Source: Morganella morganii (GTDB lineage: Bacteria > Pseudomonadota > Gammaproteobacteria > Enterobacterales > Enterobacteriaceae). Taken from it: DNA of 64,000 nucleotides. The stretch is taken from the NCBI RefSeq assembly GCF_019243775.1, contig NZ_CP069157.1, positions 372,001 through 436,000 of the forward strand, written 5' to 3'. This document shows positions 37,475 to 47,379 of the stretch, in pieces. Both the position numbers and the translations under genes were made by a program. How positions within the stretch are numbered: the stretch's first letter is position 1; every line of letters begins with the position of its first letter. Below the pieces are notes generated by a model. The model searched no databases, was not told the DNA's origin, and saw nothing but the letters and a program-made list of their open reading frames with translations.

Positions 37475-38659
37475 ATGCTTAAATATGTGATTTTCAGCTT
37501 CTGGATTGTGCTGATGTACCCGCTAGGGGTGGATTTGCATCTGACCGGTATTCCGCAGATTGCCGTGGATCTGAATGCCCCGGAAAGCTCGCTGCATACA
37601 GCATTCTCCATATATCTTGCCGGAATGGCGGCCATGATGCTGATTGCCGGATGGTGTGCTGACCATATCGGGCGCAGACCTGTGGCACTGGCTGGTGCCG
37701 TTATTTTTTGTCTGGCTTCGGTAGCTGCCGGGTCCGCTGTCACCACCGGGTTTTTCCTCGGCGCCCGTTTTGCCCAGGGCGCCGGTGCCGGGTTCTGCTA
37801 TGTGGTGACGTTTGCCCTGCTGCGTGATGTCCTTCCCGGCCCGGCACGGACAAAAGTCCTCTCTATGATGAACGGAATTACCTGTATTGCGCCGGTGCTG
37901 GCGCCGGTAATTGGTTTTCTTATCCTGCTGTATTTTCACTGGTCTGTGATGTTTTACTTTTCTGCGGGCTATGCATTGGTGAGCATTATTTTCTGTCTGT
38001 TCTTTATTAAAGAGACCCGGCCGGATAAACACACGGCGGAAACAGCGGCAGCAGCCGGAGACGAACAGCCGGAAGGTTTTCTGAATGCTTTTTTCCTGAC
38101 ACGACTGGTGATTTCCTGCCTGGGAATGGGCGTGATCCTGACTTATGTGAATGTATCGCCGATTATTCTGATGGGACAAATGCAATTTACATCCGGTCAG
38201 TTTTCAGCGGCGATGGCGTTGCTTGCCATGGTCAGCATGAGTGTCTCTTTTTCCATGCCGAAAATTATCGCTGCCTTCAGCAGTGATGCCATTTTATATA
38301 CCGCGCTGGGCTTGTTCCTGCTCAATGCCGCGCTGCTGGGAATATTTTTGTCCGGTGCGGAATACACGCTGATACTGATTATTGTGTTTGGCTTGTGCGG
38401 TGCCGGCTTTTCACTGATGTTCGGGATTATCATGAGTCAGGCGCTGTCGCCGTTTGCAAAACGTGCCGGTGTGGCCAGTTCTGTGCTGGCCATTGCCCAA
38501 CTGAGTTTTGCCTCACTCTATATCCGGCTGATGGCCGCCGCGGAAACCGGCGCGGTGGCAATGCTGCTGATTATTCTGCTGACAACCGCGTTGGCGGGTG
38601 CGATATTACTGAGACGATATCCTGTCAGCAGCGGAAACCGCCGGGCGCTTTATGAATAA
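37475..38659 (+). CDS. mdtL: MFS multidrug efflux transporter MdtL
   Basis: 394 residues with twelve membrane segments, DHA1 subfamily. Sequence order closely follows E. coli MdtL (PLGVDLHLTGIPQIAVDL, AFSIYLAGMAAMMLIAGW, DHIGRRPVALAG motif A, VLSMMNGITCIAPVLAPVIG). It exports drugs such as chloramphenicol by proton antiport. The pairing with yidZ directly downstream (8-base overlap) is conserved in E. coli and supports the name. ATG 37475 is preferred to the GTG at 37472. Confidence 0.9.
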   Translation: MLKYVIFSFWIVLMYPLGVDLHLTGIPQIAVDLNAPESSLHTAFSIYLAGMAAMMLIAGWCADHIGRRPVALAGAVIFCLASVAAGSAVTTGFFLGARFAQGAGAGFCYVVTFALLRDVLPGPARTKVLSMMNGITCIAPVLAPVIGFLILLYFHWSVMFYFSAGYALVSIIFCLFFIKETRPDKHTAETAAAAGDEQPEGFLNAFFLTRLVISCLGMGVILTYVNVSPIILMGQMQFTSGQFSAAMALLAMVSMSVSFSMPKIIAAFSSDAILYTALGLFLLNAALLGIFLSGAEYTLILIIVFGLCGAGFSLMFGIIMSQALSPFAKRAGVASSVLAIAQLSFASLYIRLMAAAETGAVAMLLIILLTTALAGAILLRRYPVSSGNRRALYE

Positions 38660-39617
38660 ATCACTGCACCGCCTCGATTTAAATCTGCTTATCATCCTCC
38701 AGTATCTGCTGGAAGAGCGGAGCGTGAGCCTGGTTGCGGCCCGGCTGGCAGTGACCCCTTCGGCGGTCAGTAAAGCGCTGACCAAACTGCGTACCTGGTT
38801 TGATGATCCGCTGTTTATCCGCAGTCCGCAGGGGTTAATACCGACACCGCTGATGCTGCGTCTCGAAGGCGTGCTGCCGGAATTTCTGCATACTGCCAAA
38901 TCAGTGGCGGAGATCCGCGACAGCGATAACCCGAAAGGGGTTCAGTTCCGTCTGCTGATGGAAGAACCGCTGAACCTGATCATGCTGCATGATCTGGCGG
39001 TCACGATCCTGAATCACTATCCGGAGTCGGCGGTCAGTATCCGTGACTGGGATTATAACTCACTCAGTGAGGTGATTGCGGGAGAGGCGGATATCGGGCT
39101 GCTCGGGCGTGAAAGCTACCCGAAGTCGCGGGAGAGCATCAGCGCGATCCCGGATATTGTCAATTTTGATCTGCTGTTCACAGACAGGCCGCTGGCGTTT
39201 ATCCGGCGCGGACATCCGCTGCTCAGTGAGGCGTGGACAATCAGTAATCTGATCAAATACCCGCATATCAGTACGGAATATGCTAACCGGATCCCGTGGG
39301 CGCTGGATGATTTGCTGCATGATCTCGGTTATTCGCGTCAGATCCGGCTCTCTTATTCTTCTTTTGAACAATCATTGCAGATGGCCGCGCATCCGGGACA
39401 TGAACTGATCACCTGTGCACCGGGCTACTGCCGCCACTATGTGACGAAATTTCAGCTGGATCTGGAGTGCCGCCCGCTGCCGTTTGATGAGTCGTTTTAC
39501 CGGCAGCTGGATATTCCGTTTCTGATGCTCTGGCATAAACGCAACGCGCATAATCAGAAAACCCGCTGGCTGCGGGAACAAATCCGGCAGAGTGTAACGG
39601 CGTTTACCGGGGAATAA
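38652..39617 (+). CDS. yidZ: LysR-family regulator YidZ
   Basis: 321 residues: LysR winged helix (LDLNLLIILQYLLEERSVSL, TPSAVSKALTKLRTWFDDPL) and effector domain with VSIRDWDYNSLSEVI, IGLLGRESYPKSRE and PFLMLWHKRNAHNQKTRWLR, which match YidZ of E. coli. YidZ has been linked to anaerobic nitric-oxide protection there. It overlaps mdtL by 8 bases, as expected for the mdtL-yidZ pair. Confidence 0.9.
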   Translation: MNKSLHRLDLNLLIILQYLLEERSVSLVAARLAVTPSAVSKALTKLRTWFDDPLFIRSPQGLIPTPLMLRLEGVLPEFLHTAKSVAEIRDSDNPKGVQFRLLMEEPLNLIMLHDLAVTILNHYPESAVSIRDWDYNSLSEVIAGEADIGLLGRESYPKSRESISAIPDIVNFDLLFTDRPLAFIRRGHPLLSEAWTISNLIKYPHISTEYANRIPWALDDLLHDLGYSRQIRLSYSSFEQSLQMAAHPGHELITCAPGYCRHYVTKFQLDLECRPLPFDESFYRQLDIPFLMLWHKRNAHNQKTRWLREQIRQSVTAFTGE

Positions 39618-39646
39618 AAAAAAGGCATCCGCCCCCGGATGCCTTT
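39618..39646. terminator. Terminator between yidZ and ahpF
   Basis: AAAGGCATCCG/CGGATGCCTTT stem with a C-rich loop. The eight-A arm on the left makes it a strong terminator for the leftward ahpF transcript and a weaker one for yidZ. Confidence 0.85.
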
Positions 39647-39669
39647 GGGTACAACAACTGAACAGCGGA

Positions 39670-41244
39670 CTATTCAGCGGTTCTGGTACTGGTGCGGATC
39701 AGGTAATCAAAGGCACTGAGTGATGCTTTGGCCCCTTCGCCTGCCGCGATAATAATTTGTTTGTACGGCACGGTGGTACAGTCACCGGCACCGAACACCC
39801 CTTTAATGCTGGTTTCGTTACGGGCATCGACCACAATCTCACCCATCGGGTTCAGATCCAGTGTTCCTTTCAACCACTGCGTATTCGGCAGCAGGCCAAT
39901 CTGAACGAAAATCCCGGCCAGTGTCAGTGTGTGAAGCTCACCGGATACGCGATCTTTGTACTGTAAGCCGGTCACTTTGCTGCCGTCGCCGAGCACTTCG
40001 GTGGTTTGTGCATTCACAATGATATCCACGTTTGCCAGGCTGCGTAATTTCTGCTGTAACACCGCATCGGCTTTCAGTTCCGGGGCAAATTCCAGCAGGG
40101 TGACGTGTTCCACCACACCGGCCAGGTCGATAGCCGCTTCCGCGCCGGAGTTACCGCCGCCGATCACTGCCACAGATTTCCCTTTGAACAGCGGGCCGTC
40201 ACAGTGCGGGCAGTAAGTTACCCCTTTGGTGCGGTATTCCTGCTCGCCCGGAACGCCCATGTTACGCCAGCGGGCACCGGTACTGATAATGACGCTGCGC
40301 GCTTTCAGTGTCGCACCGGACGCAGTCTGTAACTGATGCAGGCCGCCTTGTTCTGTGGCCGGGATCAGTGCGGTGATGCTCTGGTTATCAATCACATCTG
40401 CAGTGTAATCTTCCACATGCACTTTCAGTGCCGCCGCCAGTTTTGCGCCTTCGGTTTTCGGCACGGAGATATAGTTTTCAATATCCACGGTATCCAGCAC
40501 CTGGCCGCCGAAACGCTCACCGATAAGTCCGGTACGGATCCCTTTACGGGCGGCATACACGGCAGCGGATGCCCCGGCAGGGCCGCTGCCGACAATCAGC
40601 ACTTCATACGGCGCCTGCTGATTCAGCGCATCGGCTGCGCGTTTACCGGCGTTGCTGTCCACTTTATTGACGATTTCCGCCAGTGTCATACGGCCCTGAC
40701 CGAACTCGTTGCCATTCAGGAAAACCGCCGGCACGCCCATGATATTGCGTTCGGTGATCTCATTCTGAAACAGACCGCCGTCAATGGCCGTGTGTGTGAT
40801 ATCCGGATTAAGCACCGCCATCAGGTTCAGTGCCTGCACCACATCCGGGCAGTTATGGCATGAAAGTGAATAATAGGTCTCAAAATGGAATTCACCTTCC
40901 AGATTACGCACCTGATCCAGTAATTCCTGTGCTTCTTTCGACGGATGACCGCCGACTTGTAACAGTGCTAACACCAGTGAGGTGAATTCATGACCCAGCG
41001 GGGAACCGGCAAAACGGATACCCTGAGTCTGTCCCGGATTTACAATCAGGAATGAAGGCTTGCGTGCAGACGCGCTGTTATCTTCGCGAACAGTAATCTT
41101 CGGCGATAACTCAGCGATTTCCTGTAATAATGTCCTGATTTCACCGGACTTAGCACTGTCGTCAAGGGTTGATACCAGCTCAACCGGACGGGTTAATTTT
41201 TCGAGATACGCTTTAAGCTGCGCTTTCATTGTGTTATCGAGCAT
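39670..41244 (-). CDS. ahpF: Alkyl hydroperoxide reductase subunit F
   Basis: 524 residues: N-terminal tandem thioredoxin-like domain ([19 protein letters not shown] holds the CxxC) and a thioredoxin-reductase-like part ([23 protein letters not shown] motif, [14 protein letters not shown] redox Cxx[19 protein letters not shown] motif). It passes electrons from NADH through FAD and disulfides to AhpC. ATG 41244 is preceded by AAGGGAATAATC. It is downstream of ahpC with an attenuator-like hairpin between. Confidence 0.95.
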   Translation of the reverse strand: MLDNTMKAQLKAYLEKLTRPVELVSTLDDSAKSGEIRTLLQEIAELSPKITVREDNSASARKPSFLIVNPGQTQGIRFAGSPLGHEFTSLVLALLQVGGHPSKEAQELLDQVRNLEGEFHFETYYSLSCHNCPDVVQALNLMAVLNPDITHTAIDGGLFQNEITERNIMGVPAVFLNGNEFGQGRMTLAEIVNKVDSNAGKRAADALNQQAPYEVLIVGSGPAGASAAVYAARKGIRTGLIGERFGGQVLDTVDIENYISVPKTEGAKLAAALKVHVEDYTADVIDNQSITALIPATEQGGLHQLQTASGATLKARSVIISTGARWRNMGVPGEQEYRTKGVTYCPHCDGPLFKGKSVAVIGGGNSGAEAAIDLAGVVEHVTLLEFAPELKADAVLQQKLRSLANVDIIVNAQTTEVLGDGSKVTGLQYKDRVSGELHTLTLAGIFVQIGLLPNTQWLKGTLDLNPMGEIVVDARNETSIKGVFGAGDCTTVPYKQIIIAAGEGAKASLSAFDYLIRTSTRTAE

Positions 41245-41256
41245 GATTATTCCCTT

Positions 41257-41280
41257 AAAAAATCGGGTGCAATGCACCCG
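41257..41280 (-). terminator. Attenuator-like hairpin between ahpC and ahpF
   Basis: CGGGTGC (41264-41270) pairs with GCACCCG (41274-41280); on the minus strand it is followed directly by A and six T. Its position 20 bases before ahpF suggests partial termination after ahpC, giving more AhpC than AhpF. Confidence 0.65.
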
Positions 41281-41316
41281 ATAACAGTAAATAAGAAAGA
41301 AGACGGAGAGGGGGTC

Positions 41317-41880
41317 TTAAATTTTACCGACCAGGTCCAGTGACGGAGACAGAGTCGCTTCACCTTCTTTCCATTTTGCAGGACAGACTTCACCCGGATG
41401 GCTGGCAACATACTGAGCCGCTTTTACTTTACGCAGCAGGTCAGATGCGTCACGGCCGATACCTTCAGCGGTGATTTCAATCGCCTGGATGATACCCTGC
41501 GGGTCAACAACGAACGTACCGCGGTCAGCCAGACCTTCCAGTTCACGCATATTTTCGAAGTTACGGGTCAGTGCGCCGGTCGGGTCACCGATCATGGCAT
41601 ATTTGATTTTGCCGATGGTTTCTGAGCTGCTGTGCCATGCTTTGTGGGTGAAATGGGTGTCAGTGGAGACAGAGTAGATGTCCACGCCCATTTTCTGGAA
41701 TTCGTCGTAATGGTCAGCCAGGTCGCCTAACTCAGTCGGGCAGACAAAGGTGAAGTCAGCAGGATAAAAGAAGAAAATGCTCCATTTGCCTTCGGTGTCT
41801 TTTTCGGTGACTTCGATGAATTCACCGTTTTTGAATGCCATGTTTTTGAAAGGTTTGATTGGGGTATTAATTAAAGACAT
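41317..41880 (-). CDS. ahpC: Alkyl hydroperoxide reductase subunit C (typical 2-Cys peroxiredoxin)
   Basis: 187 residues, the standard AhpC length. The peroxidatic Cys is in [20 protein letters not shown], the resolving Cys in [14 protein letters not shown], and the C-terminal helix is present. It reduces H2O2, organic peroxides and peroxynitrite, and is re-reduced by AhpF. ATG 41880 follows AGGAGGAATCATCT. Upstream at 41950-41980 ATAG/CTAT half-sites suggest OxyR control, but I could not confirm a full site. Confidence 0.96.
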   Translation of the reverse strand: MSLINTPIKPFKNMAFKNGEFIEVTEKDTEGKWSIFFFYPADFTFVCPTELGDLADHYDEFQKMGVDIYSVSTDTHFTHKAWHSSSETIGKIKYAMIGDPTGALTRNFENMRELEGLADRGTFVVDPQGIIQAIEITAEGIGRDASDLLRKVKAAQYVASHPGEVCPAKWKEGEATLSPSLDLVGKI

Positions 41881-42295
41881 AGATGATTCCTCCTGTTTCG
41901 TTGAAAATAACAATACGGGAAGCTACGCGGGGAAGCCAATGGCTTGCTGCTATCGATGTGATAGGTTTTATCTAACGATGGGTTTATTTTAATAGTTTAC
42001 AGCGCCAAAACGGCAGATATTGCGCACGGACAATAAGATCGCATTCCTGTTTGAAAATGCATTCAATCAGGGGGATGATTGTTAAGATATGTATGAATAA
42101 AGATGAACAAAAAATTAGTGGCGTGATGACGTTTCAGCTTTCATTTTAAGGTCGCTGTGTTTATTATGCCCTCTTCTTTTTTTGACGGCGTAACTGGTTT
42201 TGGGCATTGGCCATAAGTAGACCAATCTGCTTTAACAGTCTTTTTTCAGTTACGGTTCTATCTGCATGACCTCCGGGATAGAGTGAATAGCATAA
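41881..42295. other. Divergent regulatory region between ahpC and potA
   Basis: About 415 bases without a convincing ORF. OxyR-like ATAG/CTAT half-sites occur near 41949-41980 on the ahpC side. The potA start has only a weak ribosome site. Confidence 0.45.
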
Positions 42296-43411
42296 ATGAC
42301 TGAGACAACCTCTCTGACACCACTTGTCACCCTGAAAGGGCTGAGCAAAAGCTTTGATGACAAGAACATAATTAAGCATTTCGACCTCACAATTAATCAT
42401 GGTGAGTTCGTCACCATTCTGGGTCCGTCCGGGTGTGGTAAAACCACGGTTTTACGGTTAATCGCCGGGCTTGAGGATGCGGATGAAGGCACTATTATGC
42501 TCGGCGACCAGGATATTACCCATATCCCCGCTGAACAGCGCCATATCAACACTGTTTTCCAGAGTTATGCCCTGTTTCCGCACATGACGGTCTTTGAAAA
42601 CGTCGCGTTCGGGCTGCGCATGCAGAAAACCCCGGAAAATGAAATCACACAGCGCGTGGAAGAAGCCCTGAAAATGGTGCAGCTGGAAGATTTCGCCGGG
42701 CGCAAACCGGGTCACCTTTCCGGCGGACAACAGCAGCGTGTTGCCATTGCCCGTGCGGTGGTGAATAAACCGGAAGTGCTGCTGCTGGATGAATCCCTCT
42801 CCGCGCTGGATTACAAACTGCGCAAACAGATGCAGAGTGAACTGAAAGCCCTTCAGCGTCAGCTGGGGATCACGTTTGTGTTTGTCACCCATGACCAGGA
42901 AGAGGCGCTGACCATGTCTGACCGTATCATTGTGATGCGTGACGGCAGGATCGAGCAGGACGGCACACCGCGTGAAATCTACGAAGAGCCGAAAAACCTG
43001 TTTGTGGCGCAGTTTATCGGCGAGATAAATATCTTTGATGCGGATGTTCTGCACCGGATCGATGAACAGCGGATCCGCGCAAATGTCGAGGGGCACGAGT
43101 GTGATATTTACACCACCCTGGATGTCACACCGGGGCAGCGGGTGCATGTGCTGCTGCGTCCGGAGGATCTGCGCGTTGAAGAGATCCATGATAATGAGCC
43201 GATTGCCGGGCTTATCGGCTATGTCCGCGAGCGCAACTATAAAGGAATGACGCTGGACTCCGAAGTGGAGATGGAAAACGGCAAACGGGTGATGGTCAGT
43301 GAGTTCTTTAATGAGGATGATCCGGATGTGGATCACTCACTGAATCAGAAGATTGCGGTGACGTGGGTCGAAAGCTGGGAGGTGGTGCTGGGCGATGAAA
43401 ATGACGCGTAA
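42296..43411 (+). CDS. potA: Spermidine/putrescine ABC transporter ATPase
   Basis: 371 residues. Walker A (GPSGCGKTT), Q-loop, signature [14 protein letters not shown], Walker B ([13 protein letters not shown]) and the H-loop ([10 protein letters not shown]) are all present, followed by a TOBE regulatory domain ([10 protein letters not shown]). PotA dimerises in the cytoplasm and drives polyamine uptake through PotBC. It overlaps potB by 17 bases. Confidence 0.95.
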   Translation: MTETTSLTPLVTLKGLSKSFDDKNIIKHFDLTINHGEFVTILGPSGCGKTTVLRLIAGLEDADEGTIMLGDQDITHIPAEQRHINTVFQSYALFPHMTVFENVAFGLRMQKTPENEITQRVEEALKMVQLEDFAGRKPGHLSGGQQQRVAIARAVVNKPEVLLLDESLSALDYKLRKQMQSELKALQRQLGITFVFVTHDQEEALTMSDRIIVMRDGRIEQDGTPREIYEEPKNLFVAQFIGEINIFDADVLHRIDEQRIRANVEGHECDIYTTLDVTPGQRVHVLLRPEDLRVEEIHDNEPIAGLIGYVRERNYKGMTLDSEVEMENGKRVMVSEFFNEDDPDVDHSLNQKIAVTWVESWEVVLGDENDA

Positions 43412-44255
43412 ACCATTCCAGACTATCGTGATCACGGGGATTGTCGCCTGGTTACTGCTGTTTGTTTTCCTGCCCAATCTGATGATCATCGGCACCAGTT
43501 TCCTGACACGCAATGACGCGAATCTGGTCGATATGGTCTTTACCCTCGACAATTACCGCCGCTTGTTTGACCCGATGTACGCACAGGTAATGCTGCACTC
43601 GTTCAATATGGCGGTGATTGCCACGGTCTGCTGCCTGCTGATCGGCTATCCTTTTGCGGCGTTTATTGCAAGGATGCCGCAGAAGTACCGGCCACTGATG
43701 TTATTCTTGCTGATAGTTCCGTTCTGGACAAACTCGCTTATCCGCATTTACGGGCTGAAAATATTCCTCAGCACGCGCGGCTATATGAATGAGTTTTTAT
43801 TATGGACCGGACTTATCGATAAACCCTTTAAGCTGATGTATACCTCTGAAGCGGTGGTGCTCGGGCTTATCTATATTCTGCTGCCGTTTATGGTGATGCC
43901 GCTTTACTCCAGTATTGAAAAGCTCGACAAATCTTATCTGGAAGCGGCGCGGGATCTGGGGGCAAATAAATGTCAGACCTTCTTCCGCATTATTCTGCCG
44001 CTGACCATGCCGGGTATTATCGCCGGTTGTCTGCTGGTACTGTTACCGGCGATGGGGCTGTTCTATGTGGCGGACCTGATGGGCGGGGCGAAAAACCTGC
44101 TGATTGGTAACGTGATAAAAAGTCAGTTCCTGAACATCCGTGACTGGCCGTTTGGTGCGGCAACCAGTATTTTCCTGACCGCAGCGATGGGGCTGCTGCT
44201 GTATGTCTATTACCGTGCGGCAAAAATGTTAAATAAGAAGGGTGAACTGGAATGA
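43395..44255 (+). CDS. potB: Spermidine/putrescine ABC transporter permease
   Basis: 286 residues with six membrane segments of the binding-protein-dependent permease family. The EAA loop reads [20 protein letters not shown], which contacts PotA. It is translated in an overlapping frame with potA and shares 4 bases with potC. It forms the channel with PotC. Confidence 0.94.
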   Translation: MKMTRKPFQTIVITGIVAWLLLFVFLPNLMIIGTSFLTRNDANLVDMVFTLDNYRRLFDPMYAQVMLHSFNMAVIATVCCLLIGYPFAAFIARMPQKYRPLMLFLLIVPFWTNSLIRIYGLKIFLSTRGYMNEFLLWTGLIDKPFKLMYTSEAVVLGLIYILLPFMVMPLYSSIEKLDKSYLEAARDLGANKCQTFFRIILPLTMPGIIAGCLLVLLPAMGLFYVADLMGGAKNLLIGNVIKSQFLNIRDWPFGAATSIFLTAAMGLLLYVYYRAAKMLNKKGELE

Positions 44256-45034
44256 TAGGACGCCTGTTACGCGGTGGTTTTATGACCATCATCTATGCTT
44301 ATTTATACATCCCGATTGTCATTCTGATTGTGAACTCCTTTAACTCATCCCGTTTCGGGATCAACTGGCAGGGGTTCACGACTGACTGGTACAGTACACT
44401 GGTCAATAATGACAGCCTGTTGCAGGCGGCGGGTCATTCACTGACGATGGCGATTCTGTCTGCCACATTTGCCACGGTTATCGGTTCACTGACAGCGGTG
44501 GCACTGTACCGCTACCGGTTCAAAGGAAAACCGTTTGTCGGCGGCATGCTGTTTGTGGTGATGATGTCACCGGATATCGTGATGGCAATCTCCCTGTTGG
44601 TACTGTTTATGATCCTCGGGGTGTCGCTCGGTTTCTGGTCATTGTTGTTCTCGCACATTACCTTCTGCCTGCCGTTTGTGGTGGTCACGGTCTATTCGCG
44701 GCTGAAAGATTTTGACGTGAAAATGCTGGAAGCGGCACGGGATCTGGGCGCCGGGGAATTTACCATTCTGCGCAAGATTATTTTACCGCTGGCGTTACCG
44801 GCGGTGATTGCGGGCTGGCTGCTGAGCTTTACCCTGTCGATGGATGACGTGGTGGTTTCCTCATTTGTTACCGGGCCGAGCTATGAAATTCTGCCGCTGA
44901 AAATCTATTCGATGGTAAAAGTCGGGGTTTCACCGGAAGTGAATGCGCTGGCCACGATTTTAATGGCACTTTCGCTGTTTATGGTCATCATCAGTCAGCT
45001 TGTGCTGCGTGACCGCTCACACAAACAGCAGTAA
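44252..45034 (+). CDS. potC: Spermidine/putrescine ABC transporter permease
   Basis: 260 residues, six membrane segments. The EAA loop is [20 protein letters not shown] and the SMDDVVVSSFVTGP segment is typical of PotC. Its ATG overlaps the potB stop (ATGA). A 217-base gap with its own promoter precedes potD. Confidence 0.94.
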   Translation: MIGRLLRGGFMTIIYAYLYIPIVILIVNSFNSSRFGINWQGFTTDWYSTLVNNDSLLQAAGHSLTMAILSATFATVIGSLTAVALYRYRFKGKPFVGGMLFVVMMSPDIVMAISLLVLFMILGVSLGFWSLLFSHITFCLPFVVVTVYSRLKDFDVKMLEAARDLGAGEFTILRKIILPLALPAVIAGWLLSFTLSMDDVVVSSFVTGPSYEILPLKIYSMVKVGVSPEVNALATILMALSLFMVIISQLVLRDRSHKQQ

Positions 45035-45145
45035 CCTTTCTGTTACCGGCGCGGTCTTCAGCGGATCCGCCGGTTTATTTTGTGAATAATCCCGTATTGC
45101 CGCAGAATTTTCAATTCTGTTACCGTTTTATGACGTAATCGTTGC

Positions 45146-45174
45146 TTTACCCCCCGCTTTTCCGCTTTTATAAT
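45146..45174 (+). promoter_or_regulatory. Predicted internal promoter for potD
   Basis: TTTACC (45146-45151) and a perfect TATAAT (45169-45174) with a 17-bp spacer, about 78 bases before the potD ATG. It would give extra PotD, as binding proteins are usually needed in excess. Confidence 0.65.
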
Positions 45175-45251
45175 TGCTCTGCGTAATTAACAAAGGGGGC
45201 GTTACCGCCTGTGATATTCACTGATTAACCCGGGTTGAGGGAAACACTGAA

Positions 45252-46295
45252 ATGAAAAAGTGGTCCTTACTGCTTGGTGCCGGCATTCTGGCAGCGGGCT
45301 TGAGTTCAGCATCAGCAGATGACAGTAAAACACTCTATTTCTATAACTGGACGGAATATGTTCCGCCGGGGCTATTAGAGCAGTTTACCAAAGAGACCGG
45401 AATCAAGGTGATTTACTCCACCTATGAATCCAACGAAAGCATGTACACCAAACTGAAGACCTATAAAGACGGGGCTTATGACCTGGTGGTGCCTTCAACC
45501 TATTTTGTCGCCAAAATGCGTCACGAGGGGATGCTGCAGAAGATCGATAAATCAAAGCTGAGTCACTTTGATAATCTGGATCCGAATCTGCTGCACAAAC
45601 CGTTTGATCCTGAAAATGATTACTCGATCCCGTATATTTGGGGGGCAACTGCTATCGGGATTAACGGTGACGAGATAGATCCGTCATCTGTGACCTCCTG
45701 GGCCGATCTGTGGAAACCGGAGTACAAAAACAGCCTGCTGATGACCGATGATGCCCGCGAAGTGTTCCAGATTGCCCTGAGCAAACTGGGTTATTCAGCA
45801 AATACCACCGACCCGGCTGAAATTGAGCAGGCGTATAAAGAGCTGCAAAAACTGCGTCCGAATATTTTAGCGTTTAACTCCGATAACCCGGCCAACCCGT
45901 TTATGGAAGGGGAGGTGAATGTCGGGATGATCTGGAACGGCTCCGCTTATGTGGCGCGTCAGTCCGGCCTGAATATTGATGTTGTCTGGCCTGAGGAAGG
46001 CGGTATCTTCTGGATGGACAGTCTGGCTATCCCGGCTAATGCCAAAAATCCGGAAGGCGCACATAAGCTGATTGATTTCCTGCTGCGTCCGGAAATTGCG
46101 GCACAGGTCGCACAGACTATCGGGTATCCGACCCCGAACCTGGCGGCGAAAAAACTGCTCCCGGCTGAGATTGTGAATGACAAATCACTTTATCCGGATG
46201 AGGAAACTATCCGCAAAGGGCAGTGGCAGGATGATGTGGGTGACGCCAGCGTGCTTTATGAAAGCTATTATCAGAAGCTGAAAGCCGGTCGTTAA
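45252..46295 (+). CDS. potD: Periplasmic spermidine/putrescine-binding protein
   Basis: 347 residues with a Sec signal peptide (LLLGAGILAAGLSSASA cleaved before DDSK). The mature protein has the PotD-type start KTLYFYNWTEYVPPGLLEQF and polyamine-site residues in YESNESMYTKL, PYIWGATAIGIN and GMIWNGSAYVA. It delivers spermidine/putrescine to PotBCA. Confidence 0.95.
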   Translation: MKKWSLLLGAGILAAGLSSASADDSKTLYFYNWTEYVPPGLLEQFTKETGIKVIYSTYESNESMYTKLKTYKDGAYDLVVPSTYFVAKMRHEGMLQKIDKSKLSHFDNLDPNLLHKPFDPENDYSIPYIWGATAIGINGDEIDPSSVTSWADLWKPEYKNSLLMTDDAREVFQIALSKLGYSANTTDPAEIEQAYKELQKLRPNILAFNSDNPANPFMEGEVNVGMIWNGSAYVARQSGLNIDVVWPEEGGIFWMDSLAIPANAKNPEGAHKLIDFLLRPEIAAQVAQTIGYPTPNLAAKKLLPAEIVNDKSLYPDEETIRKGQWQDDVGDASVLYESYYQKLKAGR

Positions 46296-46309
46296 TGTTA
46301 CTGACGATA

Positions 46310-46336
46310 AAAAAAGCACCTTCGGGTGCTTTTTTT
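46310..46336 (+). terminator. Terminator after potD
   Basis: AAAAAGCACC-TTCG-GGTGCTTTTT, a UUCG-type stable tetraloop hairpin with a T-tail. The 244 bases that follow are very AT-rich and hold no gene. Confidence 0.9.
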
Positions 46337-46579
46337 ATGCCTGCAATAAAGTGACATAACCAAAATGATTTCATTGTAATGAAATTTTTGTGAAGTATGA
46401 CATCGATATTAAACTAAATTTAAATATTACGTCATAATTAAAACGAAATTATTCATAACTTTTAGTATTTCGCGAGAAATACTTTGTTTTTATTTGAAAT
46501 TTTAATATATAAAAAATATATCTTTTAAGTAATTTTACTTAATTGAATTTACGACTTATAGAGAAAATAGGCAGACATT

Positions 46580-46894
46580 ATGGAAACTTCCGATTTTTAT
46601 GCAGTCTTAGGCCACAGAATCCAATCAAGACGTAAAGAACTCGGGATTGTTACGGTTAAATTAGCGCAAAAACTGAATATCAGTCAGCAGCAATTTAACC
46701 GTTACGAACGCGGTGTCAGTAAAATCAGTCTGCATCATCTTATTGAATTATCTGAATTATTATATGCGCCGGTCGAATGGTTCCTCAGTGGTAAAGCTGA
46801 AGCATCAGAACATCCGCATGAACCGCATATTCAGATGCGTTCAAATCAGTTCAGAGCAGAAACAGTATTACTGAACGGCAAACAATTTATTTAA
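46580..46894 (+). CDS. MrpJ-like XRE regulator, paralogue C, at the edge of the type III cluster
   Basis: 104 residues. The XRE helix-turn-helix contains KLAQKLNISQQQFNRYERGV, the same SQQQ core as the regulators at 22460 and 34346. It is more divergent after the HTH (APVEWFLSGKAEA). It converges on the leftward type III secretion arm. A role in balancing motility or secretion is plausible from the MrpJ family but not shown. Confidence 0.82.
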   Translation: METSDFYAVLGHRIQSRRKELGIVTVKLAQKLNISQQQFNRYERGVSKISLHHLIELSELLYAPVEWFLSGKAEASEHPHEPHIQMRSNQFRAETVLLNGKQFI

Positions 46895-46942
46895 ATCAAG
46901 ATATTTTTTCTGTTGTTATCAATTCTGATACGACAGGCATTA

Positions 46943-47356
46943 TCAGCTAAACGCAGTAAGCCAGTCATCTTTGTTATTATTCTGGTCAAAATCAGCGGAA
47001 AGTACATCCGGTGCTAATCCCAGCTGTTTTTGATTCACCATCTTAAGAAGGTATTGTTGGTAAAAGGCATAATAGTTCACAGCTTCGGCGCCAACCTGGC
47101 TTACTGATTTGCACATTTCCGTATCAGAATATTCCGGATTTTTAATTAACTTATTTTCAACAGCAATTAATAACTTTATTTTTTCTTGTATATTATTTCC
47201 GGTATTGTAGCCATCAATACCTACTAACCCCATTCCCCGATAAATATCTTCCTTTTTATTATAATTAGTTATAAGCCAGTCATGCAATCGTTTGGATTTT
47301 TCATTATTTTCGTCAGGGTTAATATCCGCCTTTCCGGCTGTCATTTCTGTTCTCAT
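46943..47356 (-). CDS. Unknown protein at the orgC position of the type III cluster
   Basis: 137 residues, soluble, no signal peptide, charged and Asn/Lys-rich N-terminus. The central part (GAEAVNYYAFYQQYLLKMVN) looks helical. The start follows AAAGGACAATAAAT. It is the last gene of the leftward arm, where SPI-1 carries orgC, a needle-assembly factor; I see no clear sequence match, so that assignment is positional. An effector or a chaperone is also possible. Confidence 0.65.
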   Translation of the reverse strand: MRTEMTAGKADINPDENNEKSKRLHDWLITNYNKKEDIYRGMGLVGIDGYNTGNNIQEKIKLLIAVENKLIKNPEYSDTEMCKSVSQVGAEAVNYYAFYQQYLLKMVNQKQLGLAPDVLSADFDQNNNKDDWLTAFS

Positions 47357-47379
47357 ATTTATTGTCCTTTTTTGTATAA

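Noticed and set aside
42164-42400. Minus-strand ORF in the ahpC-potA region
   Set aside because: Mostly antisense to potA, with no recognisable protein features.
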